A stretch of 64,000 bases of DNA from Rhynchospora pubera (lineage: Eukaryota; Streptophyta; Magnoliopsida; Poales; Cyperaceae), in assembly GCA_028095005.1 (NCBI GenBank), contig CM051460.1:187844742-187908741 (forward strand), written 5' to 3'. A model generated the notes under the pieces. It did not search any database. It was not told the origin of the DNA and saw nothing but the letters and a program-made list of their open reading frames with translations. How positions within the stretch are numbered: position 1 is the stretch's first letter; each line of letters starts with the position of its first letter. The translations under genes and the position numbers were made by a program. Below are positions 23,031-32,989 of the stretch, one piece after another.

Positions 23031-23540
23031 TAATTCTAATAGTAGCAAAAAAAATACTCAGATCCAACGTCAGCCGTTCATCAAAGAAAAAATTACAGTA
23101 CTTTCCAAATAGTAATGGGCACGTTTATTTATTCTTATTCTAACTAATAATTAACAAATAAACAAAACGGTGTCCCGCGGCTCCGATTTGCGTCGGCCAC
23201 ACGCTGAAGGTTCTTGGTTCATGCATCACCACAACATATCTGGATAAACATGATTCAACAACTTAATGTAAGCCAAAGCAGGAAATCACCAGAGAAATCT
23301 TCAATTCTTCTCGGCCCATAATAAATTTATGTACACCAAGTCTATATAAAATATACAATAATTAGCCTCAGGGGTCCACAAAGGCGCCAACCCATTTTGA
23401 CGCATATTCCAATGTGCTCTCTAATTAAACCCCAAACCGGGTTTCTCAAAACGGACCACTCAGAATCGGACACGCGTCCATTTTATCAGATCCAGATCCG
23501 ATTTAGGAAGCACACTTGCATTGCGCTTTCGTCTCGTCTC
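23031..23540. other. Intergenic DNA and S6 kinase upstream region
   Basis: Single-copy-looking sequence between the end of Helitron 1 and the S6 kinase core promoter. No gene seen. The open frame 23397-23708 runs through the promoter and leader and across a splice donor, and is not a gene. Confidence 0.5.
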
Positions 23541-23546
23541 GTCTTG

Positions 23547-23553
23547 TATAAAA
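23547..23553 (+). promoter_or_regulatory. TATA box of the S6 kinase gene
   Basis: TATAAAA lies about 25-30 bases upstream of the presumed start of a non-coding first exon (about 23575-23626) that ends at a GT donor. Position and sequence fit a plant core promoter. Confidence 0.6.
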
Positions 23554-23574
23554 CCAAAGAGACGGCCCCGAAAA

Positions 23575-26500
23575 GAAATCGCCGAGTTTATCTCCGCTCC
23601 TCCGACTTTATCTACTTCCTTTCAAGGTACTCTAATTTTCTCTCAACGCTCTTCAACTCGATTCGTTTTTTAGGGTTCTATTTTGGGCAGTCGGTTTGGG
23701 TAATTTGAGCAGATAAATTGGGTCCTGTTTGTTCGTTCTTTTTTCGCAATTTAAAGCTATTTTCTGTTACATGAACTTGTGTTTTCTTGGGAGTTGCGAG
23801 GTTTCCTTGTTTCCGTAAGTGTCTACGAACTGTTTTTATTAGTTGTGTTGATAGATCTGTTAATAAATTGGTTCGTAGATCTGTAATGTCCTCTGGTTAA
23901 TTTAATTTCTAGGGTTATTGGTTTTCTGCCCTAATTGAATTTCGTGCTTAGTGTTTTCTGTCCGATTTTTGTACCATTTTGGTAGTATAGTGTAAGAGAA
24001 ATTCCAATTAGGCACAATTGAGGTCTAATTTCACTTGATATTCGTCTTGTCAGGGCTTGTTTCGTGAATTTATTGATTAGAAAGTTTAAATAAGTTCTTG
24101 TTCAGTTTAACCCAACTACCAGAAAGAAAATCTGCCTAGTTTTATTAACCAAAACTGGAGCAATTATAACTTATTTCCTATTTCTCCCGAAAGAAAATAG
24201 TTTTAGTTTTATCGTCCCACTTCAATCATTCATATTGCAGACTATGTTTGAGGGACTAGAATATTTGTATGCCGCATTAAGCTAATTATTGTTTGATTGG
24301 ACTCTGAAAGAGCCCAACTGTATGCCCCATTAAAGTTTCAGTTGTGGACATCTAAAATGTTAAGATTTTAATAATAGGTTTATTCTTGATGATTTTGCTT
24401 CAACTTTGGACTAATTAATGTTAATTCAACTAATATTGCTATGTTCTGCATGCAGCTTGAGAAAACCTGTTATTCATGAGTTCTGGAAGCACTGTGGCAT
24501 TTAAAGTTTCCTGTAAGTCGGGAAACTCTCACACCTGCAACTGCTCCTGCTGCATCTCCACTTGCCTCCTCTCTCGTTTCTTGGTTGTTTATGTGAATTT
24601 CCACCTCTTCAAAGCCATTGTGAGGAGCCCCTCATCTTCAGTTCTCCCTGGAATCCTCCCTTAGGTTCTTTATCCCAGCCCCCCACCAAAAGTTGTTCTT
24701 TAAGCAATCTCAAGCTTTGAAAGATGGTCTCCTCTGAAATCTCAGCTCTGACTGCTGCTTTCGCAACCAAAACTTCTGTCAGACACATCGTTCTCCCAAT
24801 GGGCCCGCCAGATGTGGTGGGGTCAGATAATCTTGAATTCGACTTCTCTGATGTCTTTGGTACTACTCCTGTTCAGTCTCTAACTTCTCCCACTGCACCT
24901 GAATTGGCTGAGGAGGTGTACGATGACCCTGTTGTAATTTTTAAGCGGTCCCACTCACTAGTGGGCCCCTCAGCCCTGGTCGTTAGCCAGTCTCCCCGTT
25001 TTAGCTTGCTCAATTTGCGTGACACCAACAACTCGCTCGATGTCCTGGAATCTCTCTCTGAAGAAGGTGCACGAGAGCAAGAGAAGGTCGAGGCTTGTGA
25101 GAAGAGTGAAGGAGTGGGGCTTGATGATTTTGAAATTTTGAAATTGGTGGGGCAAGGTGCTTTTGGAAAGGTTTTTCAGGTCAAAAAGAAAGGTACTAAT
25201 GAGATATATGCCATGAAGGTTATGAGGAAGGACAAGATTTTAGAAAAAAACCATGTTGAGTATATGAAAGCTGAGAGGGATATTCTTACAAAGGTTGATC
25301 ATCCCTTCATAGTCCAGCTGAGATATTCATTTCAGGTACTTTGTTTGAAAATACTGTACTTCATTTATCACAGTCTATCATAGTGCACTGTGTATAATGT
25401 ACTCATTTATTTTTTTTTGTACAACTATCTTTTGTTGTGCAGACTAAGTACCGGCTCTATCTGGTACTGGATTTCATTAATGGTGGACATCTGTTTTTTC
25501 AACTCTATCATCAAGGTCTTTTCAGGTTAGAATCAACAATGTCATAATTTTATTACATTCTATATATTAAATTTGTAGGTATGAGATTGAATAGACTTTT
25601 TTTTTTCCCTAACAGGGAGGATCTCGCACGTGTATATGCTGCTGAAATAATATCAGCTGTATCCCATCTTCATATAAACAACATTATGCACAGAGACCTC
25701 AAACCAGAGAATATTCTTTTGGATGTCGATGGCCATGTAAGTGATTTCTGTTGTCTATATTATGTCATTTTCCATGCCATGATATTCTGCTATCTAGTGT
25801 AACAATACTTCTAACAATCAAGCTCTAATTAAGTTAGTAAATAGGAGATAGCATCTTGTGATAAATAAAATTAAATCAATAACTGAGTTGTGGTTATAAA
25901 CTTCTAATGACTTGCAAATCTGGCAATGTAATTCTCATTCTATTTAACCTTGGCTTAATATTTCCATTTTTTCTGTTGTTTTGTTCAGGCGATGCTCACA
26001 GATTTTGGGTTAGCAAAGGAGTTTGAGGAGAATACCAGAACAAATTCCATGTGTGGCACAGTGGAGTATATGGCTCCTGAAATAATTCAGGGAAGGGGCC
26101 ATGATAAGGCTGCTGACTGGTGGAGTGCGGGCATCCTTCTCTTTGAAATGCTTACTGGCAAGGTGAGTTTTTTTTTTAATTTCCTTTTTATTTTGCAAGA
26201 TAAGATTTTAGTACCAGATGAAGTAGCGAGGTCTCAACCCGACCCGCTCGGGCTGTATTGCGTCAGTCATGATGTATGAATGGTACTCCACCTTTGGCCG
26301 CACGGAAAGAAAGTTCTTTTGGTTAATGGTGTATTTTTCACTTTTATCAGAGTGTTGTATGAAAATTCATACAGTGGGTCCTGTTTACCAGACTAGGTAG
26401 CTTTTTCCACTGAATGTTTTTTTTTTTAAATATGCACTAATATTTTTATTCTATCACACACTCTTTCAGCCACCATTTTTAGGCGGTAACAGAGAGAAAA

Positions 26501-27278
26501 TTCAGCAGAAAATCATAAAAGACAAGATTAAGCTCCCTGCTTACCTCTCTAGTGAAGCTCATTCACTCTTGAAAGGAGTAAGTTCATCCCTGCTTGTCTA
26601 CTTTTACTCGTATTTTTGGCAAACAACTTCGGGTATATTCATAGCACTTGTTGTTTTTTCTCATGTGAGACCCATAGTTTGTGAGATCTTAATAAAAGTT
26701 CAGCCAGCCAGCCAGCATCAAAAATATTTTGGCTTCTTGAAAGTTGAATGTATAATGTTCAATCAAATATTGCATCCTGTGTATGAAGTTGTAACAATTT
26801 GTGGGAGGTAAAATATTGGGAATGAGTAACAAATCGAACTTGTTTCTTTTCCAGCCTACCCCACTTGTTTGGGACAAAAGGCTTAGTTGTTGTTCTTTGT
26901 AGTAACAAATCAAACTTGTTACTCTTTGTCTTGTAAATTAAGTAATTAACTCAACTTGTTTTTTTTTCGGCTTTTTTGCAGTTACTAACCAAGGAGGCAA
27001 ACAAGCGCCTTGGAAGTGGACCTGGGGGAAGCAATGAAATAAAAAACCACAAGTGGTTTAAACCAATCAACTGGAAGAAACTGGAGGGCCGCCAAATTCA
27101 GCCCAGCTTCCGTCCGAATGTAGCAGGAAAGTTGTGTGTGGCAAACTTTGACGAGAAGTGGACAAGTATGCCTTTACTGGACTCTCCTGTCGCTAGCCCT
27201 GGTGCTGGAAGCGATTTTCTGGGTTTCAGTTATGTCAGGCCTTCTCAGTTTGTCAAGGAGCCTAGTCCACTTGCATGA
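23575..27278 (+). CDS. S6K: Ribosomal protein S6 kinase (AGC kinase, TOR pathway)
   Basis: Non-coding exon about 23575-23626, an 829-bp leader intron (acceptor at 24455), then coding exons 24724-25335, 25443-25525, 25616-25736, 25989-26162, 26470-26577 and 26982-27278. Product 464 residues, close to plant S6Ks. Residues 41-45 (FSDVF) match a TOR-signalling motif. The kinase domain runs from about 136, with Gly-rich loop GQGAFG at 143-148, Lys165, HRD 257-259, DFG 277-279, activation-loop NSMCGT (Ser292, the PDK1-type site) and APE 301-303. The AGC tail ends in a hydrophobic motif FLGFSY (445-450) with Ser449 where relatives I recall have Thr. The enzyme phosphorylates ribosomal protein S6 and translation factors below TOR in the cytosol and nucleus. 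A 62-codon uORF sits in the leader. Probably intact. Confidence 0.93.
24476..24664 (+). CDS. Upstream ORF in the S6 kinase leader (62 codons)
   Basis: Within the spliced leader, 21 bases after the leader-intron acceptor, an ATG opens a 62-codon frame (MSSGSTVAFKVSCKSGNSH, then a Cys-rich stretch CNCSCCISTC) that ends 59 bases before the S6K ATG. It is in the exon shared with the main start, so every correctly spliced mRNA carries it. The ribosome would have to leak past it or reinitiate. Whether the peptide matters is unknown; the Cys cluster and length are unusual for random leader DNA but prove nothing. Confidence 0.5.
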   Translation: MSSGSTVAFKVSCKSGNSHTCNCSCCISTCLLSRFLVVYVNFHLFKAIVRSPSSSVLPGILP

Positions 27279-27658
27279 ATGTTCCAAATCCTTTTCTTGC
27301 CAAATTATGGCAACCTGAATTGTTAGACTTAAGGGGTCTCGTCTTATTCTATTTAAGTATTTATTGTAATGTTCTGAGTGTGGAAGCTTAAGATTATGTA
27401 AAATCCTATTTAGGGTTTTTAAGTTTTTCTATGTTAGGAAAAACCCATCAGTAGTTTTTTACTTTGGGTCCATAATTTAGTCCATGTTCTATTTGGGATG
27501 ATTAATGCATGTTTGCTTCAATTGCAAGTGCTTATTACATTGACGCATTAATGTTGTTTTGCACGTTAGCAGATGTATTGTTATGTGCAATAAAATGTTA
27601 ACGCTGAATGCACGAAATCTTTTATTGTTTTTCGAATTTGTAAGAAAGTTTTAGTATG

Positions 27659-27770
27659 TTTGTTATGGGATGAATAAGTCTTATTCCGAATAAGATTTAT
27701 TCGGGATGAAATCAAACGTGTTTTGAATAAGTCTTATTTCAAATAAGGACTTCAACCCATAACAAATTTG
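27659..27770. mobile_element. Small MITE with TTTGTTATGGG ends
   Basis: About 110 bp. The left end TTTGTTATGGGATGAATAAG is matched at the right by CCCATAACAAATTTG, and the interior GAATAAGTCTTATTCCGAAT / CTTATTTCAAATAAG arms are complementary. It lies just beyond the S6K 3' region (AATAAA near 27589). Non-coding. Confidence 0.6.
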
Positions 27771-27778
27771 TGAGAATC

Positions 27779-27935
27779 AGCTCTTGATCTAATAGCAAAG
27801 AGCAATGTATTTTGATTCCTTAAGTGGAAGGTCACATGTTTGAAACTCGACTGTGGAATTTTTCATAGACATTTAATTTAAAAATAAATTGGGTGGTTTA
27901 GACCTCCAATTTATTTTTTTTTAAAAAAAAAAACG
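27779..27935 (+). mobile_element. SINE-like tRNA-derived repeat
   Basis: AGCTCTTGATCTAATAGCAA (A-box region), GGTCACATGTTTGAAACTCG (B-box region), then TTTCATAGACATTTAATTT, AAATAAATTGGGTGG and TTAGACCTCCAATTTATTT, and a poly-T/A tail. A clear relative lies at 44592-44735 with the same order of motifs. Its decayed promoter boxes suggest it is old. Confidence 0.65.
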
Positions 27936-29379
27936 TTTATTCAATTTCTTATTCTAATACTACAATTGTGTTGGAAAAAAAATGAATAAAAGGAGAGAGA
28001 GTTGCCAGCAGCTTGTTTTCGAAAATACAATAATACAATAATTATCCAAAAGACGTTAGCAGCTTTGATAAACGCAATTAATTGGTAATACATCTTTTCG
28101 GGTGCTGCTTAATGCTCTCCTTGGCTTTGAAGCGTGCATTATCTCTCCCCTCTCCAGCGAGAATGCTGGTTCAGTCTCGCCAATTTGTTGGGTTAAATTA
28201 ACATTTAGTATAACTTCTTAGTACAATTTCAATGTTTGTAATCAGTTTATCTAAACTAGGGGGGACAATCGAGCTTCGCTCGATATTTGAATTTCTAATA
28301 TTTAAAAAATGTCATAGATTTAAAATTTGTAACGGTTAAAGTTCAAAAAAAGTTGTATTTATGATTTAGTTGGTAATTATATTTTGATTTTATTGTGCAT
28401 ATCATGTATCTAGGGGTGCATAACGTGGAAAACGACCACAAAAGTGGTCATTTTCGTTAACCGTTGCATTGATGTACGAAATTTTTTTACTTATTGCGTT
28501 GATTGTTGCATCCGTTTAACACATGTTGCGTTGATCGTTTTGTTGATGAAAACGATCAAAACAGTTATAACCGTCTTTGACTATCTAATTGTTTTGCATT
28601 TTTATTAAGATGCAAGAAAATAAATTATTCTGCATTTTTTATGAAACAGAGATAGAGAAATGACAGGTTAGGTCAAGCGAGAAAGGAGGAGGAGGAACCA
28701 TCATCGCCTCTCGCTCTCGACGGCGATTGTACTGGGTGGTGCATAAGTGAGAGAGATAGATGTGACTGTGTTCGGCAGATAAATGACAGGAGCGACGCTG
28801 CAGAAATTTAATTTTACTCGTTTCTCCCTCGATCTCTCCGCTGAGGTCCTCTGTAATCTAATAATAAAATCGTGAAAAAAAATTTAGACGAAATGTGCGA
28901 AATAAACGACCACGAACGTACCAGTTTCACTAATCGTTCCATTCTAAGACGAAACAATATTTCTATTTGCGTTAGTTGTTCCGTTCCTTAAACGAAATTG
29001 AAATCCTTATCCGTTACTGTTCAGTTCCGGACGAAACGAAACGAAAGAACGATTGAAACGGCTACCGTTTTCAGCCCTACATGTATCGTTAAAACTATAA
29101 CAAAATAGGCCAGCAGTTTATAGTTCAAACAATATACATGATATACAAATAGGGGGCCGGGCCAGAGCGGTTTCACCGTTATCTGTGTTTTGCTACAAAT
29201 ATTTGCTTCAGTTTCATATATTGAAGAAAAAAACTTACAAAAATCGTAACATTACAAATTTAGATTTGAGACGACAAATTCAGCATATGTACATCAAATT
29301 GACCTGCATTGCTTGAGCTGGCATAAATAAAATTTTAAAAAAAAAGATGTTTTTTTCGTCATTTTCCGTGTTATGCAGC

Positions 29380-30245
29380 TTATTTTTTCACAATCTTGTC
29401 AGCCTTAGTAATGACTTCATCAATGCCACCGACCTTGTAGAAAGACTGCTCGGGGAGGTCATCATACTTACCATCCAAAACACCCTACATAAAGAAAAAT
29501 ATATATACAAATATTTATCATTGAATGATGAAGTTTCTAATCTATTTAGCTAAAAAGGAACGTTAAAAGGCAGTATACTTGAATACATGCCTCTGGTCTT
29601 GACAATGCAAAGCTAACTTTGACATAGCTATTTTACTAATAAATCACACCATCATCTAATCTAAACTGTACGGATGAAAAGTAAATTATTGTATTTTAAA
29701 CTGAATCAATCATTAAGAAGGATCTACGACAAAGACAAAGAGGGGTACTTATTAAAACATAAAAAAAGTCAGAAATGTGAGCTTTCAAACGTTTTAGGGA
29801 GTAATTTGATATCTTGTAGCACTGAAATGCAATGATATATGTTCCCATGACTATTATTATTATTATGCTTGGCAACAAATGTTAGAAATTAAAAGATATA
29901 ATGGGCAGTTGAATATACAGACCTAAGCTATTAAAGCTTTCCTTGAGCTCGACATACTCGCCAGGAGCATCAGTGAAGACCTCGACCAAATGAAAAGGTT
30001 GGCTGAGGAATCGTTGAATCTTTCTTACACATGCGATTGTCAATTTATCATCCTCACTTAGCTCATCCATACCAATAATAGCAATGATATCATCACTTAC
30101 ATAGCCTGGACAGAGGTGATAGACCCCTTGTTAATTGTTATAATACGCTCTTGTAAACCTCCAAGATCAGTGGCAAGGGCTGGCTGATAACCCACGGCAG
30201 ATGGGATACGACCCAGTAAGGTAGACGCCTCAGAGTCCGCTATCC
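29380..30245 (-). pseudogene. Mitochondrial-type ATP synthase beta subunit pseudogene
   Basis: In coding order: ASTLLGRIPSAVGYQPALAT and GGLQERI..KGSITSVQA (30245 to ~30098); then, after a frame break, DIIAIIGMDELSEDDKL, IQRFLSQPFHLVEVFTDAPG and YVELKESFNSL, ending at a GT donor at 29923; then, after an intron, GVLDGKYDDLPEQSF, KVGGIDEVITKADKI and a stop at 29380. The segment normally lying between SVQA and DIIAI (roughly 70 codons, including the DELTA-region YVPADDLTDPAP) is deleted and the frame is shifted. Catalytic P-loop exons are missing. The intact gene encodes the catalytic beta subunit of F1-ATPase. Introns are retained, so it was copied from genomic DNA. It lies inside Helitron 2. 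Confidence 0.9.
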
Positions 30246-30816
30246 TTTCGTGAATCGATGATATGTTATGTACTGAAGTGTGCTTTCCACAAAATTTCTT
30301 CTTATCCATAAATAGAACCGTTTGCATCTAAATAATTAATGTACATCAAATTTATTAGTACCAAACTTAGTATTCAGATCCAAATTTTGCTTATTTGGAG
30401 TACCACCATTTGAATAATTTTCAATTGAAATTCAAATTTCATCAAATACTCAAGTTAATGATAATCAATTAGAAAAGAATACGAAATTTTGCATAGGAAG
30501 TTACTGATATCTATAAAGGTGTTGCTTGATTTGAACCCTAAACATTTTGGTCATCTCTATGACATACCATATAGATAGTTGCACCTTTGGTACATAAAAA
30601 TATATACAAAAAACCATGACTATAGGTGCTGCTTGATTACGCTGTTATTCCCATGCATTATGATAATATCAACTGATCCAGTAATGGTTTGACCACTTTT
30701 CATGTTTCTGTTTATGCCAGTAAACATTTTATGACTGCTTTCCTTTCTTCTTTGTATGTTAGATGCTACTAATTAATTAATATTTTTTTTGTAGGACAAC
30801 CTTTTGCCATTCTTAC

Positions 30817-31405
30817 CTCTATTCTTGATAAATCGGTAACAACGCCGATAATATCTGTTCAAACGAAATTAACAACATTTTTAAGAATGTACCAAAACAT
30901 ATACCAAAATTTTACAATAAACCTCAATATTATATATCCATACGTATTGGTTCTTTGTCATTTTGTTATTTCTATATTGATGTCTTCCAACAGCTTGAAC
31001 GCAAAGAAAGATAAAGGCATATCAATCGATTTGGAGGACAGCTGCTTTACACATATTTGTCTCGACAATGTCAGTGTAAATTCATGAGGTACTGTCAAGA
31101 AACCATTTTCTTTTATGTGTTTGGCCATGAACCTTCCAATCTCACAGACATATCCTTCCTTAAAATCACCTTCGATACGTCGATAGATATTAACAGGGAC
31201 AATCCCCTAGATTGCACCTCCCTACTTTCAAAAGTTACAATAGTCAAATTGGTATAATACAATTATATAACACTATGCATTGAAAGGAACAGTTGGATAA
31301 ATGAACTATATAGCAATTGAATTACCTCTATGTCGTTAACTACAAAATTTTTCCCCCATATGTTGTTATTTTTCGGATCAACAACATCCCACAATTTAAC
31401 TCCAC
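30817..31405 (-). pseudogene. RPA1/DUF223-like OB-fold gene fragment
   Basis: Three exon-like blocks in order on the minus strand: about 31400-31326 (VKLWDVVDPKNNNIWGKNFV), 31206-30961 (GIVPVNIYRRIEGDFKEGYV, CEIGRFMAKHIKENGF, LTVPHEFTLTLS, FFAFKLLEDI) and 30854-30817 (IIGVVTDLSRIE). The first two join in frame across a GT-AG intron. The pattern, a LWDV strand, EG.V..I..F, a polar strand, F.F..LE and a DIIGVVTD ending, is that of the RPA large-subunit-like OB folds (DUF223) found in plant single-stranded DNA binding proteins and carried by plant Helitrons. It may be a remnant of the element's own RPA-like gene rather than host cargo. Confidence 0.65.
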
Positions 31406-32513
31406 ATGTTTATTAAAAACAACATTATTGGGAATTGAAGTTGACGTTTCCAGAGCAACATGAACAGATTATTCACAAAAAAAGTTTAACCTATGCGAGA
31501 TCTACATAAAATTCAATTTGAATATTACATTCTCTTCTTGAGTAAAAAGTGAACAGTGTCTGTCTCTGGACCAATACCATATTCTATAACAACCTCAGAA
31601 AGTGGCCTATTTACATGAAATGCAAATTATAATTTTTTTTGAGGGGTGAAGGAAACTAATGTAGTACCTGACTCTCACTTTCTTCCCAGATCAACTTCAA
31701 TCCCTTCTGATTCAACCGTAATTTACCATCTTCAATCCCTTCTGATTCAACCGTAATTCACCATCTTGAAAAAGGATCAAATATCTATCTTAATTCAAAA
31801 CAGATGAAGTTGAAAATAAAAAATTTTGAGGAAATGAGTCATATAGTTTTACGAAAGGAGCGATGGCTTAGGCGATGGTCGATTGAATCGGAAGAAGAAG
31901 TCGGCACAATCAATCTTCTTCTTGTCCGTGGTTCCATCTCCGACCACCTTAATTTCATCTGTTTGGGTGCCGGAAATTATTTACTTTACTTCATTTTCCA
32001 ATCGACGGCGACTCTTTCTCTTTCGATTTCTGTTGCGCTAGTGTTTCTCTCTTTTTCTTTCACATCACTGCCATCTCTATGGCTTTGGCTGAGAAGAAGT
32101 GGTGGAGGGGGGGGGGAGTGACAACGGAGAAGAGAGGTGGAATGTCGGTGGAGGTGGGGTCCTTGGCTGGGGCGAGTGAGAAATAAGAATTGCCTTATTT
32201 CTGAGTCTTGTTGAAGGTGGAGGAGCGAGGCCAAGTTGGAGAGGCTCGCTTGGGTTTTCTCCACAGGTGAGAGAAAGAAAAGGAGAGATAGAGAGACAGT
32301 AGTAGGAGGAGATGATTTTAAGCACTGCCTTTTAAATCGCATCTTGTTGAGACGGGTCATTTTAACTTTTTTTTTGTCAACAACACATTTGTTACATAGT
32401 TTCTGTATCAAGAAATATAAAACGATTAACACCATAAGATAATTATTTGCCATGTCGACTTCTGATTAAGATTTTCTAAACGGACTCCCACGGATTTTTA
32501 TTTATAATACTGA

Positions 32514-32988
32514 AGACCTCTCCCGTAAATAAAAGCATCTTGTACCAGTACCAGAAAAAAATACAAGATGATTGTTTTTGTAGCAGTGGACACGTCATCA
32601 TTTATTCCAGCTTTCACGTCTTCTTTCATTTATCTATCCAATTCGAATTCCAAGTTATGGGTCATTGCAGACTACCGTTTTGAAAATGGGCATTATTATA
32701 TTCCAATAGTGGATTCCACAATAAAAGCATGGTTCAATTCGTCACGTATTGACCAGACCAAGTCAAGTTCCTACTAATCTATGATTTATACAGGGGAAAT
32801 CGGATGGGAATTGCTTACTCCACTTTCCAAACTTAAAGATCTGCTCCTCTTGGACGAAAATGTACTTGTTATTTTCAAATATTTTCAAACTGAGATGAAT
32901 TGAAGAATGCAAATTAAAAAAGTGAGAAGGACAATTTCGTCTAAGTAGGAGCGTATCTCAAATTTTGAGGAGTGTAGGAAGCAATTAC
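32514..32988. other. Intergenic DNA, no gene seen
   Basis: AT-rich sequence between Helitron 2 and the next element. The frame 32568-32777 shows no family resemblance that I can identify. Confidence 0.4.
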
Positions 32989-32989
32989 C

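Larger units (their letters stand above)
28256..32513 (-). mobile_element. Non-autonomous Helitron 2 (4.26 kb, minus strand)
   Basis: The minus-strand 3' end is CTAG (28259-28256) followed by T, and is preceded by a 7-bp stem hairpin ATCGAGCGAAGCTCGAT (28268-28284) eight bases away. The 5' end is placed at 32513, TCAGTATTATAAATAAAAAT, because this sequence and the following CGTGGGAGTC match the 5' end of Helitron 3 at 55088. Here the base before TC is T rather than A, so the exact 5' base is less certain. The cargo, all in element orientation, is an RPA/DUF223-like fragment and a broken ATP synthase beta gene. No Rep or helicase was seen. Confidence 0.75.

Noticed and set aside
23397..23708. 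103-codon open frame at the S6 kinase promoter
   Set aside because: It spans the TATA box, non-coding exon and a splice donor; the S6K leader explains the region.
26010..26198. Minus-strand frame within the S6K kinase exon
   Set aside because: It is a shadow of the coding exon 25989-26162 on the plus strand.
32290..32320. Alternative Helitron 2 5' end (TCTCCTCCTACTACTG on the minus strand)
   Set aside because: It is preceded by A and looks Helitron-like, but the 5' sequence at 32513 matches Helitron 3, which shares the 3' hairpin, so that end was preferred.
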